A stretch of 64,000 nucleotides of DNA from Pseudomonas mohnii (GTDB lineage: Bacteria; Pseudomonadota; Gammaproteobacteria; Pseudomonadales; Pseudomonadaceae), in NCBI RefSeq assembly GCF_900105115.1, contig NZ_FNRV01000001.1, positions 2,104,001 to 2,168,000 of the forward strand, written 5' to 3'. The position numbers and the translations under genes are program-made. The notes under the pieces were generated by a model. That model saw only the letters and a list, made by a program, of their open reading frames with translations, was not told the origin of the DNA and made no database searches. Below are positions 8,487-16,005 of the stretch, in pieces (the first letter of the stretch is position 1; each line of letters starts with the position of its first letter).

Positions 8487-9833
8487 TTAGAACACCGACT
8501 GAATTTTCAGGCCGGCGACCAATGCGTTGTCGACTTCATCCACACCGCCAGGGTGAGTGATGTATTGCAGGTTGGGACGCACGGTCAGCCAGTTGGTCAC
8601 GTGGAAACCGTAGTTGAGCTCGTAGTTGTATTCGGTTTCACGAATCGGCGAGAACACCGGATTGTCGTAGTCCGAAACGCCATTGGAAGCATTGACCAAC
8701 TCAGCGTTTTTCTTCACGTCATCGTTGACATGGATACGGGCGAAACCGATGCCCACGTCATCCTTCGGACGCGCGTCGAACGGGCCCTTGTACACAAACA
8801 TCAGCGACTGGTAGTTGTCGATGAAGTTGGTGTCCTTGTCGTGGAAAGTGGCGTTGGCGGCGATGTTCAGACCGCGAGAAGCATCGCCATTGTGGCGGGT
8901 GAGTTGCTGTTGCGCGACGAACCAGTAGCCGTGCTTGCTATCGTGGACGCGATAAGGCTGGCCGGTGGTCGCGGCGTTCTGGCCATTGGCGTCCTCAAGC
9001 ACGTCATCGGCCGGGGCGGTACTTTTGTAGTAACCGACACGGTATTCGCCAGGCAGGCTGTTGACCTTCGGCGACCAGACCAGTTCGACCGGCAACACGG
9101 TGCCCGCCGTACCGCTGCCGCTGAGCTTGAAGCCGTTACCGTGCTCCAGCTGCGACGGGTTCTGGTTGTACGCGCCAATCTGGGCGTAGAGCTCGTCATT
9201 GATGTTGTACTTCACGCGGATCGCCGCCTGGCTGACCGGCCAGTTGTACCAGATGTTGGTCGCCCAGTTACCCACCTGGGAGCCGCAGAACGCCAGGTTC
9301 TGGAATTCGCACGGGAAGGTGTTGAAGTCTTCGCCCTCACCGAAATAACCGGCCTTGACGTCCAGCTTGTTGTCGAAGAATTGATGCTGAATCCACAACT
9401 GGGTCAGGCGGACCATATGGCCACGACCGTAGACTTCCTGGGAGGAACTCAGGGTGCCGGCACGCGGGTCGCCGATGCGATCGTTGGAGATGTTCTCACC
9501 GTTACGGTTGGTGAGCTGGATCTTGGCCTGGGTGTTATCCCAACCGAGCAGTTTTTGCAGGTCCAGCGCCGCCCCCAGGCCGAACTGGTCACTGTAGCGC
9601 GCGGTCTTGTCATCGTTGAACCCGCCATGGAGGTTCCCGCCCACTTCACCGACATAGTCCATCTTGATGTCGATGCCTTGCTCGATCAGCTTGGTACGCT
9701 CGCCACCCCAATCGCCCGTCATCCACTTGGAGTCGGAGCTGAACGCCTCATCGGCCATCGCATTACCGGCCAGAACCAGTGCCGCCGCTGCTGAGACCTG
9801 GCAGATCAACCGGGCCGTGTTTCTCGTCTTCAT
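8487..9833 (-). CDS. oprB: OprB carbohydrate-selective outer-membrane porin
   Basis: 448 residues with a signal peptide (about 1-27, ending GNAMADEA). The mature start SKWMTGDWGGERTKLIEQGI is diagnostic of the OprB family, a 16-stranded porin that admits glucose and related sugars. It lies 206 bases downstream of gtsD with a REPIN between, in the usual Pseudomonas order gtsABCD-oprB-mutarotase. The leader has overlapping AATAACAA/AACAATAA motifs near the ribosome-binding site, and GGTTACAGCGGTTGTGATG upstream partly resembles the gtsA/epimerase element. Confidence 0.96.
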   Translation of the reverse strand: MKTRNTARLICQVSAAAALVLAGNAMADEAFSSDSKWMTGDWGGERTKLIEQGIDIKMDYVGEVGGNLHGGFNDDKTARYSDQFGLGAALDLQKLLGWDNTQAKIQLTNRNGENISNDRIGDPRAGTLSSSQEVYGRGHMVRLTQLWIQHQFFDNKLDVKAGYFGEGEDFNTFPCEFQNLAFCGSQVGNWATNIWYNWPVSQAAIRVKYNINDELYAQIGAYNQNPSQLEHGNGFKLSGSGTAGTVLPVELVWSPKVNSLPGEYRVGYYKSTAPADDVLEDANGQNAATTGQPYRVHDSKHGYWFVAQQQLTRHNGDASRGLNIAANATFHDKDTNFIDNYQSLMFVYKGPFDARPKDDVGIGFARIHVNDDVKKNAELVNASNGVSDYDNPVFSPIRETEYNYELNYGFHVTNWLTVRPNLQYITHPGGVDEVDNALVAGLKIQSVF

Positions 9834-9848
9834 CCCTACATCCTCGTT

Positions 9849-9859
9849 TTATTGTTATT
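9849..9859 (-). promoter_or_regulatory. Double AAnAAnAA (Hfq/Crc) motif in the oprB leader
   Basis: The mRNA reads AATAACAATAA, two overlapping AAnAAnAA motifs, 15 bases before the oprB ATG and next to its GAGGA element. A sugar porin under carbon catabolite repression is expected in Pseudomonas. Confidence 0.6.
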
Positions 9860-9928
9860 AACTTTTCTTTTTCTAACGCGGTTACAGCGGTTGTGATGCA
9901 CGACAGGCCGCGCATCACGGATTCCCCC

Positions 9929-10032
9929 CAGCAGGAGCGAGCCTGCTCGCGAGAAACCTGAGAACCCCGTGGGGTGTCAGGTTTCCAGTGTCATCGTTGA
10001 CGTCCATCGCGAGCAGGCTCGCACCTGCAGTT
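9929..10032. repeat. REPIN between gtsD and oprB
   Basis: GCAGGAGCGAGCCTGCTCGCGA on the left and TCGCGAGCAGGCTCGCACCTGC on the right, an inverted REP pair within the intergenic gap. Confidence 0.85.
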
Positions 10033-10039
10033 TTGTTGT

Positions 10040-11200
10040 TCAGCGGCCTTTGAATTGCGCAACGTTGGCAGCGTGCGCTTCGGCTTTCGGCAGACCGGCC
10101 ACCCCCAAACGTTCCCCGGTCTTGGCATCGAACAGCAGCACTTTCGCCGGATCGAATTGCAGGGTCAGGCTCTCGCCAACGGCCGGGGCGACGTCAGGTG
10201 CCAGGCGGCAGCAAACCTTGGTGTCGTTGAGGTTGACGAAGACCAGGGTGTCGGGACCGGTCGGTTCAGTGACCTGGACTTCGGCGCGAATGGTCGGCAA
10301 ACCAGTGGTTTCGCCATTCGCCAGAACGATCTGCTCCGGGCGCATGCCGAGAATCACTTCACGGTCTTCGAGACCGGCGTCCTGCATCCCCAGCGGCAAT
10401 TCGCAGCGCGCCTGGCCGCTGTCGAGCAACGCCAGCAAACGACCGTCCTTGCGTTGCAGACGCAAGGGAATGAAGTTCATCGGCGGCGAACCGATGAAGC
10501 TCGCCACGAACAGGTTGGCCGGGTTGTTGTAGATGTCTTTCGGCGTGCCGAACTGCTGGATGATCCCGTCCTTCATCACCGCCACTTTGTCGCCCAGGGT
10601 CATCGCTTCGATCTGGTCGTGGGTGACGTAGACGGTGGTGGTTTTCAGGCGCTGGTGCATCAATTTCATTTCGGTGCGCATCTCGACCCGCAGCTTGGCG
10701 TCGAGGTTGGACAGCGGTTCGTCGAACAGATAGATCTTCGGCCGGCGTGCCAGGGCCCGGCCCATCGCCACGCGCTGTTGCTGACCACCGGAGAGCTGGC
10801 CTGGCTTGCGGTTGAGCAGGTGTTCGATCTGCAACAGTTTGGCGACGCGAGCCACTTCCTCATCGATGGCCGACTGGCTCATCTTGCGGATTTTCAGTCC
10901 GAACTCGATGTTCTCGCGCACGCTCATGGTCGGGTACAGCGCATAGGACTGGAACACCATGGCAATGTCGCGATCCTTGGGGCTCATGCCGCTGACGTCC
11001 TGGTCACCGATCATGATCGCGCCGCCGGTGATCGTTTCAAGGCCGGCGATGCAGTTCATCAGGGTCGACTTGCCGCAGCCCGACGGGCCGACGAGGATCA
11101 GGAACTCACCGTCCTTGATCGACAGTTCGATGTTCTTCAGGGTGTCCGGCAGGCCGGCACCGTAGGTCTTGTTTACGTTGCGAAGTTCGAGCGTAGCCAT
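10040..11200 (-). CDS. gtsD: Glucose ABC importer, ATP-binding subunit GtsD (MalK-type)
   Basis: 386 residues. Walker A is GPSGCGKST (38-46), the ABC signature LSGGQ is at 136-140, Walker B IYLFDEP at 156-162, and the H-loop His is in YVTHDQ near 190. A C-terminal TOBE/MalK regulatory domain follows (about 240-386). It powers import of glucose across the inner membrane by GtsB/GtsC. The start is 2 bases after the gtsC stop; it is the last gene of gtsABCD. Confidence 0.96.
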   Translation of the reverse strand: MATLELRNVNKTYGAGLPDTLKNIELSIKDGEFLILVGPSGCGKSTLMNCIAGLETITGGAIMIGDQDVSGMSPKDRDIAMVFQSYALYPTMSVRENIEFGLKIRKMSQSAIDEEVARVAKLLQIEHLLNRKPGQLSGGQQQRVAMGRALARRPKIYLFDEPLSNLDAKLRVEMRTEMKLMHQRLKTTTVYVTHDQIEAMTLGDKVAVMKDGIIQQFGTPKDIYNNPANLFVASFIGSPPMNFIPLRLQRKDGRLLALLDSGQARCELPLGMQDAGLEDREVILGMRPEQIVLANGETTGLPTIRAEVQVTEPTGPDTLVFVNLNDTKVCCRLAPDVAPAVGESLTLQFDPAKVLLFDAKTGERLGVAGLPKAEAHAANVAQFKGR

Positions 11201-11202
11201 GA

Positions 11203-12048
11203 TTACCCCTTGACTGCGCCGGCCGTCAGCCCGCGCACGAAATACTTGCCTGCGACCACATAGACCAGCAGGGTCGGCAAACCGGCGATCATCGCCGCCG
11301 CCATATCAACGTTGTATTCCTTGGCCCCGGTACTGGTGTTGACCAAGTTGTTCAGCGCCACCGTGATCGGTTGCGAATCACCGCTGGAGAACACCACCCC
11401 GAACAGGAAGTCGTTCCAGATCTGAGTGAACTGCCAGATCAGGCAGACCATGATGATCGGCGTGGACATCGGCAGGATGATCCGGCGGAAGATGGTGAAG
11501 AAACCCGCACCGTCCAGACGCGCGGCTTTGACCAGCGCATCGGGAATGCTGATGTAGTAGTTACGGAAGAACAGCGTGGTGAACGCCAGGCCGTAGACCA
11601 CGTGCACGAACACCAGGCCCGTGGTGGTGCTCGCCAGGCCCATCTTGCCGAGGGTGAACGAGGCCGGCAGCAGGACGGTCTGGAACGGCAGGAAGCAGCC
11701 GAACAGCAGCAGACCGAAGAACAACTGCGAACCGCGGAAACGCCACATCGACAACACGTAGCCGTTCAAGGCACCGATGGCCGTAGAGATAAGCACCGCT
11801 GGAACGGTGATCTTGATCGAGTTCCAGAAGTAACCGTCAACCGTGGCCCAGGCCTTGACCCAACCGATACCGCTGACCACGGTCGGCCAGCTCAGCAGGT
11901 TGCCGGTGCTGATGTCTTCCGGGGTCTTGAAGCTGGTCAACAGCATGACCACCAGCGGAATCAGGTAGAGCATCACGGCGAGGATCAGCACCGCATAGAT
12001 CGCGATGCGACTCAGGCTGATGGCAGGTTTGGCAGCGAGACTAGTCAT
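11203..12048 (-). CDS. gtsC: Glucose ABC importer, permease subunit GtsC
   Basis: 281 residues, about six transmembrane segments, MalG-type binding-protein-dependent permease. The EAA-like cytoplasmic loop (YYISIPDALVKAARLDGAG) sits near residue 180 and contacts the ATPase. It overlaps gtsB by 8 bases and is followed by gtsD after 2 bases. Role: one half of the glucose channel in the inner membrane. Confidence 0.95.
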   Translation of the reverse strand: MTSLAAKPAISLSRIAIYAVLILAVMLYLIPLVVMLLTSFKTPEDISTGNLLSWPTVVSGIGWVKAWATVDGYFWNSIKITVPAVLISTAIGALNGYVLSMWRFRGSQLFFGLLLFGCFLPFQTVLLPASFTLGKMGLASTTTGLVFVHVVYGLAFTTLFFRNYYISIPDALVKAARLDGAGFFTIFRRIILPMSTPIIMVCLIWQFTQIWNDFLFGVVFSSGDSQPITVALNNLVNTSTGAKEYNVDMAAAMIAGLPTLLVYVVAGKYFVRGLTAGAVKG

Positions 12049-12949
12049 GACGCTTGGTCCTCAGCTCGGAGTACAGGTAAGGCACGATGATCGCGAGAAT
12101 CGCACCGAGCATCAGAATCGCACTGGCCGAGCCCATGCCCATCTGGCCGCGACTGAAGGTGAAGGAATACATGAACATCGCGGGCAGGTCCGAGGAGTAA
12201 CCCGGGCCACCGGCCGTCATCGCCGCCACCAGGTCGAAACTCTTGATCGCGATGTGCGCCAGAATCATCACCGCACTGAAGAACACCGGACGCAGGCTTG
12301 GCAGCACCACTTTCCAGTAGATGCGCGGCAGGCTCGCGCCGTCGATCTGCGCGGCACGGATGATCGATTGATCAACGCCCCGCAGGCCGGCCAGGAACAT
12401 CGCCATGATGAAACCCGAGGCCTGCCATACAGCGGCGATCACCAGGCAATAGACCACGCGATCCGGGTCGATCAACCAGTCCAGGCGGAAGCCTTCCCAG
12501 CCCCAGTCACGCAACAGTTTGTCCAGGCCCATGCCCGGGTTGAGCAGCCATTTCCATGCGGTACCGGTGACGATCATCGAGAGCGCCATCGGGTACAGGT
12601 AAATGGTGCGAATGAAGCCTTCGCGACGGATGCGCTGGTCGAGAAACACCGCCAGCAGCACGCCAATCACCAGCGTGATGCCGATGAACATGCCGCCGAA
12701 CAGCGCCAGGTTCTTGCTCGCCACCCACCAGCGGTCGTTGTCGAACAACCGTGCGTATTGCGCCAGGCCCGCCCACTTGTAGTTCGGCAGGAAGGTCGAC
12801 GTGGTGAACGACAGGACGAACGTCCACAGGATATAGCCATAAAAGCCCACCAGAACGATGAACATGCTCGGCGCCAGCACCAGCTTAGGGAGCCAGCGTT
12901 GCAATGCATCGAACGGCGAGGCCTTGCTGAACACAGCAACAGAACTCAT
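12041..12949 (-). CDS. gtsB: Glucose ABC importer, permease subunit GtsB
   Basis: 302 residues, MalF/UgpA-type permease with about six membrane spans. The EAA motif region is AGLRGVDQSIIRAAQIDGA near residue 198. It pairs with GtsC. The gap of 144 bases after gtsA contains a REPIN, so expression of the permeases may be set lower than that of the binding protein; that is inference from position. Confidence 0.95.
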   Translation of the reverse strand: MSSVAVFSKASPFDALQRWLPKLVLAPSMFIVLVGFYGYILWTFVLSFTTSTFLPNYKWAGLAQYARLFDNDRWWVASKNLALFGGMFIGITLVIGVLLAVFLDQRIRREGFIRTIYLYPMALSMIVTGTAWKWLLNPGMGLDKLLRDWGWEGFRLDWLIDPDRVVYCLVIAAVWQASGFIMAMFLAGLRGVDQSIIRAAQIDGASLPRIYWKVVLPSLRPVFFSAVMILAHIAIKSFDLVAAMTAGGPGYSSDLPAMFMYSFTFSRGQMGMGSASAILMLGAILAIIVPYLYSELRTKRHD

Positions 12950-12989
12950 GGGGAAATCCAGAATAGAGAATTAGGATTACAAGTGCGTT

Positions 12990-13086
12990 CCCTGTGGGAG
13001 CCAGCCTGCTGGCGATTGCGTTGTGTCAGTTCTCACATCAGGTGGCTGACAGTCCGCCATCGCGAGCAGGCTCGCGCCTACAGGGG
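12990..13086. repeat. REPIN between gtsA and gtsB
   Basis: CCTGTGGGAGCCAGCCTGCTGGCGA on the left and TCGCGAGCAGGCTCGCGCCTACAGG on the right. Elements between an abundant binding-protein gene and its permease genes often stabilise the upstream mRNA 3' end, as in E. coli malE-malF. Confidence 0.85.
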
Positions 13087-13093
13087 CCAAGCA

Positions 13094-14395
13094 TTACTTG
13101 GCCGACTTGATCGCTGCGCCCAGTTTCTTGGCCGTGTCGGCCGGGTCGGCTTTCGGGTCGTTGATGTAGTTGGTCACTACGTCGAAGAACGCGCCCTGTA
13201 CCGCCAGCGTGGTCGCCATGTTGTGCGCCATGCTCGGCTGCAGGCCGCCGGACTTGGCGTCCGCCAGGAAGTCCTTGGCCGCGGTCTGGGCGCACGAGTC
13301 GAAACCGAACTTGCCCATATCGGCCAGCATGTCGTTGCGCACCGGGATCGAGCCCTTGTTGATGCTGAAGACTTTCTGGAAGTTCTCACCCAGCACGACT
13401 TTGGCGATGTCCTGCTGACCGGCAGCAGTGCCCTTGTCTTTCTGCTTGAACACCGCCAGGGAGTCGATGTTGTAGGTGAACGCCTTGTCGGTGCCCGGGA
13501 ACGCTACGCACTCGTAGTCCTTGCCGGCGACTTTTTTGGCGGCGGTCCACTCGGACTTGGCCCAGTCACCCATGATTTGCATGCCGGCCTTGCCGTTGAT
13601 GACCTTGGCGGCTTCCAGGTTCCAGTCCTGGCCTTTGCCGTCGGCGTCCATGTAGGTCGCGACTTTCTTCAGCTCGGTCAGCGCCTTGACCATTTCCGGA
13701 CCGGTCAGCGCGGCGTTGTCGAGATCAACCAGGGCTTTCTTGTAGCCATCGACACCCATGACCGAAAGCACGACGGCTTCGAACACGGTGCTGTCCTGCC
13801 AAGGCTGGCCGCCATGGGCCAGCGGAATGAAACCGGCAGCCTTGAGCTTGTCGCCGGCGGCGTAGAATTCTTCGAGGGTGGTTGGATTCTTGGTGATGCC
13901 GGCTTTCTTGAAGACTTCCGGGTTGATCCACAGCCAGTTCACGCGGTGGATGTTCACCGGCACGGCCACGTAATCACCGTCGAACTTCACGGTATCGGAG
14001 ACTTTCTTGTCGAGCAGGCTGTCCCACTTCTCTTCTTTGGCAACGTCTTTGAGGACGTCGGTGTCCAGCAGGCCGGTCGAGGCCCACTCCTGGATGTCCG
14101 GCCCCTTGATCTGAGCGACGCCTGGCGGGTTACCGGCCACTGCGCGACTTTTCAGTACGGTCATGGCCGTGGCACCGCCACCACCGGCGACTGCGCCGTC
14201 CTTCCAGGTGAAGCCGTCTTTTTCGACTTGTGCCTTGAGGACATCGACCGCTGCTTTTTCACCACCCGACGTCCACCAGTGAACAACTTCCACAGTCCCT
14301 TTGGAATCGGCGGCAAGGGCACTGATGGGGAATGCAGCAACAGGGAGTATTGAGGCGAGAGAAATGACAGTAGCGAGGCGAGAAATCGCATTCAT
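13094..14395 (-). CDS. gtsA: Glucose/mannose ABC importer, periplasmic binding protein GtsA
   Basis: 433 residues with a Sec signal peptide (1-28, ending ISALAADS). Mature protein starts with [17 protein letters not shown], a family-1 sugar-binding protein. It captures glucose in the periplasm for GtsBCD. It opens the gtsABCD operon. The leader has AACAACAA directly before the ribosome-binding region and a bipartite motif shared with the epimerase gene at 14480-14506, both suggesting tight control by carbon source. Confidence 0.96.
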   Translation of the reverse strand: MNAISRLATVISLASILPVAAFPISALAADSKGTVEVVHWWTSGGEKAAVDVLKAQVEKDGFTWKDGAVAGGGGATAMTVLKSRAVAGNPPGVAQIKGPDIQEWASTGLLDTDVLKDVAKEEKWDSLLDKKVSDTVKFDGDYVAVPVNIHRVNWLWINPEVFKKAGITKNPTTLEEFYAAGDKLKAAGFIPLAHGGQPWQDSTVFEAVVLSVMGVDGYKKALVDLDNAALTGPEMVKALTELKKVATYMDADGKGQDWNLEAAKVINGKAGMQIMGDWAKSEWTAAKKVAGKDYECVAFPGTDKAFTYNIDSLAVFKQKDKGTAAGQQDIAKVVLGENFQKVFSINKGSIPVRNDMLADMGKFGFDSCAQTAAKDFLADAKSGGLQPSMAHNMATTLAVQGAFFDVVTNYINDPKADPADTAKKLGAAIKSAK

Positions 14396-14410
14396 CTAGG
14401 AGTACCTTTC

Positions 14411-14418
14411 TTGTTGTT
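14411..14418 (-). promoter_or_regulatory. AACAACAA (Hfq/Crc) motif in the gtsA leader
   Basis: AACAACAA is immediately upstream of GAAAGG in the gtsA mRNA, 15 bases before the ATG. It is the exact AAnAAnAA form of a Crc/Hfq target. Confidence 0.6.
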
Positions 14419-14479
14419 ATGCATGCAAGTCTGGTGCTTGCGCTGCATAGGATTTTAAACAGGGGATGCCCCTTCGCAG

Positions 14480-14506
14480 GTAACGAAGGGACGCGCGAAT
14501 GTCACC
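14480..14506 (-). promoter_or_regulatory. Bipartite element upstream of gtsA (candidate GltR operator)
   Basis: Plus-strand reading GTAACGAAGGG-N8-ATGTCACC, identical in both arms and in spacing to the element upstream of the epimerase gene at 15833. It starts 85 bases before the gtsA ATG. GGTTACA follows, giving a partial TGTCAC...GTTACA symmetry. Assignment to GltR is inference from the neighbouring gltR gene. Confidence 0.5.
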
Positions 14507-14512
14507 GCATGG

Positions 14513-15772
14513 TTACACAGAACCGCTCTGGGACAGCTTTGCCAGCGCACTGGCCATGCTCGGGGCCAGAGGCAGGCGTGGAATCAGCACGGCTTGCCAA
14601 GCGTGGTAAAGGTCAGGTTTGCCGGCCCAGATATCGGCACTCGGGCGGTTCAACGGGTCAAGCTCGTGGTGCCAACTGCCATCGCAACGGTCGATGAAAT
14701 GATCGTCACAGAATTCCCAGAATAGTCGGTACCAGTGCTCGTATTGCTCATCGCCCGTACGCTTGAGCAGCGCACTGGCAGCGGCGCTGGCCTCGCAATG
14801 GGTCCAATGCAGGCGATGGCGCACCACCGCACGATTGTCCCAGTCGAGGGTGTAGACGATGCCGGGCGCGCCATCGACGTCCCAGCCGTGGCGGCAGTTG
14901 TGCTCGAAGAGTTTTTCCGCATCGGTGGCCAGCCATCCCGGCGTGAGCATCCCGGCCCGTACTCGCGCCGCTTCAAGGTGCAACAGCAACCGCGCCCATT
15001 CGAAACCGTGGCCCGGCGTAGTGCCAAAGGGACGAAATCCATCGGCCGGATTGTCGTGGTTGTAGTCGCGCAACGGCTGCCAGTCGCGGTCGAAATGCTC
15101 GACCACCCGGTAATCGTTGGCAGCCGCATGACCATGGATCACCCGCTCGACGATGCGCTGGGCACGGCACAGCCAGCGGTTGTCGTCGGTGACATCGGCC
15201 AGGGCGAGGAAGGCTTCGGTGGCGTGCATGTTGCTGTTGGCGCCGCGATACGCCTCCTCCTCACGCCAGTCACGGTTGAAGGATTCGCGCATCGCGCCCT
15301 CGTCCTCGCTCCAGAAATACGTGTCGATGATGTCGATGGCCTCATCGAGCAAGGCTTGTGCGCCGGGACGTTGAGCTACTGTCGCAGAGCTGGCTGCCAG
15401 TGCGACGAAGGCATGCAGGTACGCGTTTTTGCCGGTGTTGCCGTCACGGTGTTCCGCGACGGCGAACCACCCTCCATGAACGGCATCACGCAACGGCCCG
15501 CGCAGGGCGTTGATGCCGTGATCCACCAACTCGGCAAAACCCGGCAAGCCCTGAATATGGGCCATGGCGAAGCTGTGGGTCATGCGCGCGGTGTTCATGG
15601 TTTCGGCTTGCGCGTTGGCCGCAAGGTGGCCTTTTTCATCGAGGTTACCGAACCCTTCGGGAAGCTTCGAAGCCTTGGCAAACGCCAACAGGCGCGAGCC
15701 TTCGGCAGCGAGCCATTGCTGATGGGCAGGTGCGTTGAGCCAACTGCTGAACGCCGGTTGGAAGGTGTCCAT
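14513..15772 (-). CDS. AGE-family (N-acylglucosamine 2-epimerase-like) sugar epimerase/isomerase
   Basis: 419 residues from ATG 15772; the frame is open further upstream but through REP sequence. The family has an (alpha/alpha)6 barrel with catalytic histidines; seen here are GHGFEWARLLLHLEA, YTLDWDNRAV and the terminal YHAWQAVLIPRLPLAPS. Members interconvert aldoses and ketoses (mannose/fructose, glucose) or N-acylglucosamines. Position between gtrS and gtsA suggests an uptake-linked sugar, perhaps mannose. The substrate is not provable here. The leader has a 30-bp palindrome and the element shared with gtsA. Confidence 0.88.
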   Translation of the reverse strand: MDTFQPAFSSWLNAPAHQQWLAAEGSRLLAFAKASKLPEGFGNLDEKGHLAANAQAETMNTARMTHSFAMAHIQGLPGFAELVDHGINALRGPLRDAVHGGWFAVAEHRDGNTGKNAYLHAFVALAASSATVAQRPGAQALLDEAIDIIDTYFWSEDEGAMRESFNRDWREEEAYRGANSNMHATEAFLALADVTDDNRWLCRAQRIVERVIHGHAAANDYRVVEHFDRDWQPLRDYNHDNPADGFRPFGTTPGHGFEWARLLLHLEAARVRAGMLTPGWLATDAEKLFEHNCRHGWDVDGAPGIVYTLDWDNRAVVRHRLHWTHCEASAAASALLKRTGDEQYEHWYRLFWEFCDDHFIDRCDGSWHHELDPLNRPSADIWAGKPDLYHAWQAVLIPRLPLAPSMASALAKLSQSGSV

Positions 15773-15784
15773 GGGGTGCCTTTT

Positions 15785-15792
15785 TTGTTGTT
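15785..15792 (-). promoter_or_regulatory. AACAACAA (Hfq/Crc) motif in the epimerase leader
   Basis: The mRNA reads AACAACAAAAAAGG before the start codon, with the AAnAAnAA motif touching the ribosome-binding site. It also lies inside one arm of the palindrome at 15787-15816. Confidence 0.55.
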
Positions 15793-15816
15793 TTGACTGC
15801 GGGCAGTCTAAACAAC
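15787..15816. promoter_or_regulatory. 30-bp near-perfect palindrome upstream of the epimerase gene
   Basis: Left arm GTTGTTTTGACTGC, two-base centre GG, right arm GCAGTCTAAACAAC; 13 of 14 base pairs match. It starts 15 bases before the ATG. It could be an operator or an RNA hairpin that sequesters the A-rich motif. Confidence 0.55.
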
Positions 15817-15832
15817 GGGCGGCGGCGGGCTT

Positions 15833-15871
15833 GTAACGAAGGGGGCGAGTTATGTCACCAGGTTGTGACAT
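15833..15871 (-). promoter_or_regulatory. Bipartite element upstream of the epimerase gene (candidate GltR operator)
   Basis: GTAACGAAGGG-N8-ATGTCACC at 15833-15859, the same as at 14480. It is followed by a perfect inverted repeat ATGTCAC-CAGGTT-GTGACAT at 15852-15871. OmpR-type regulators such as GltR commonly bind repeated half-sites of this kind; the link to GltR is inferred. Confidence 0.5.
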
Positions 15872-15902
15872 TTGATTTGAGGAATGCGTTGATTGGGCTG
15901 AC

Positions 15903-15990
15903 GCCATCGCGGGCAAGCCCGCTCCAACAGGTTTTGCGCACATTTCAGAATGTAGGCAATCCTGTGGAAGCGTGGCTTGCCCGCGATGAA
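15903..15990. repeat. REPIN between gtrS and the epimerase gene
   Basis: CATCGCGGGCAAGCCCGCTCC on the left and GTGGCTTGCCCGCGATG on the right, inverted, with about 40 bases between. The right arm is slightly degenerate. Confidence 0.8.
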
Positions 15991-16005
15991 GGCGACGCGG
16001 TCTGA

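Noticed and set aside
12005..14353. 782-codon open frame antisense to gtsA/gtsB
   Set aside because: Composition is Arg/His/Gln-rich with no family signature, and the opposite strand encodes clear GtsA and GtsB. It is a shadow of GC-rich codon use.
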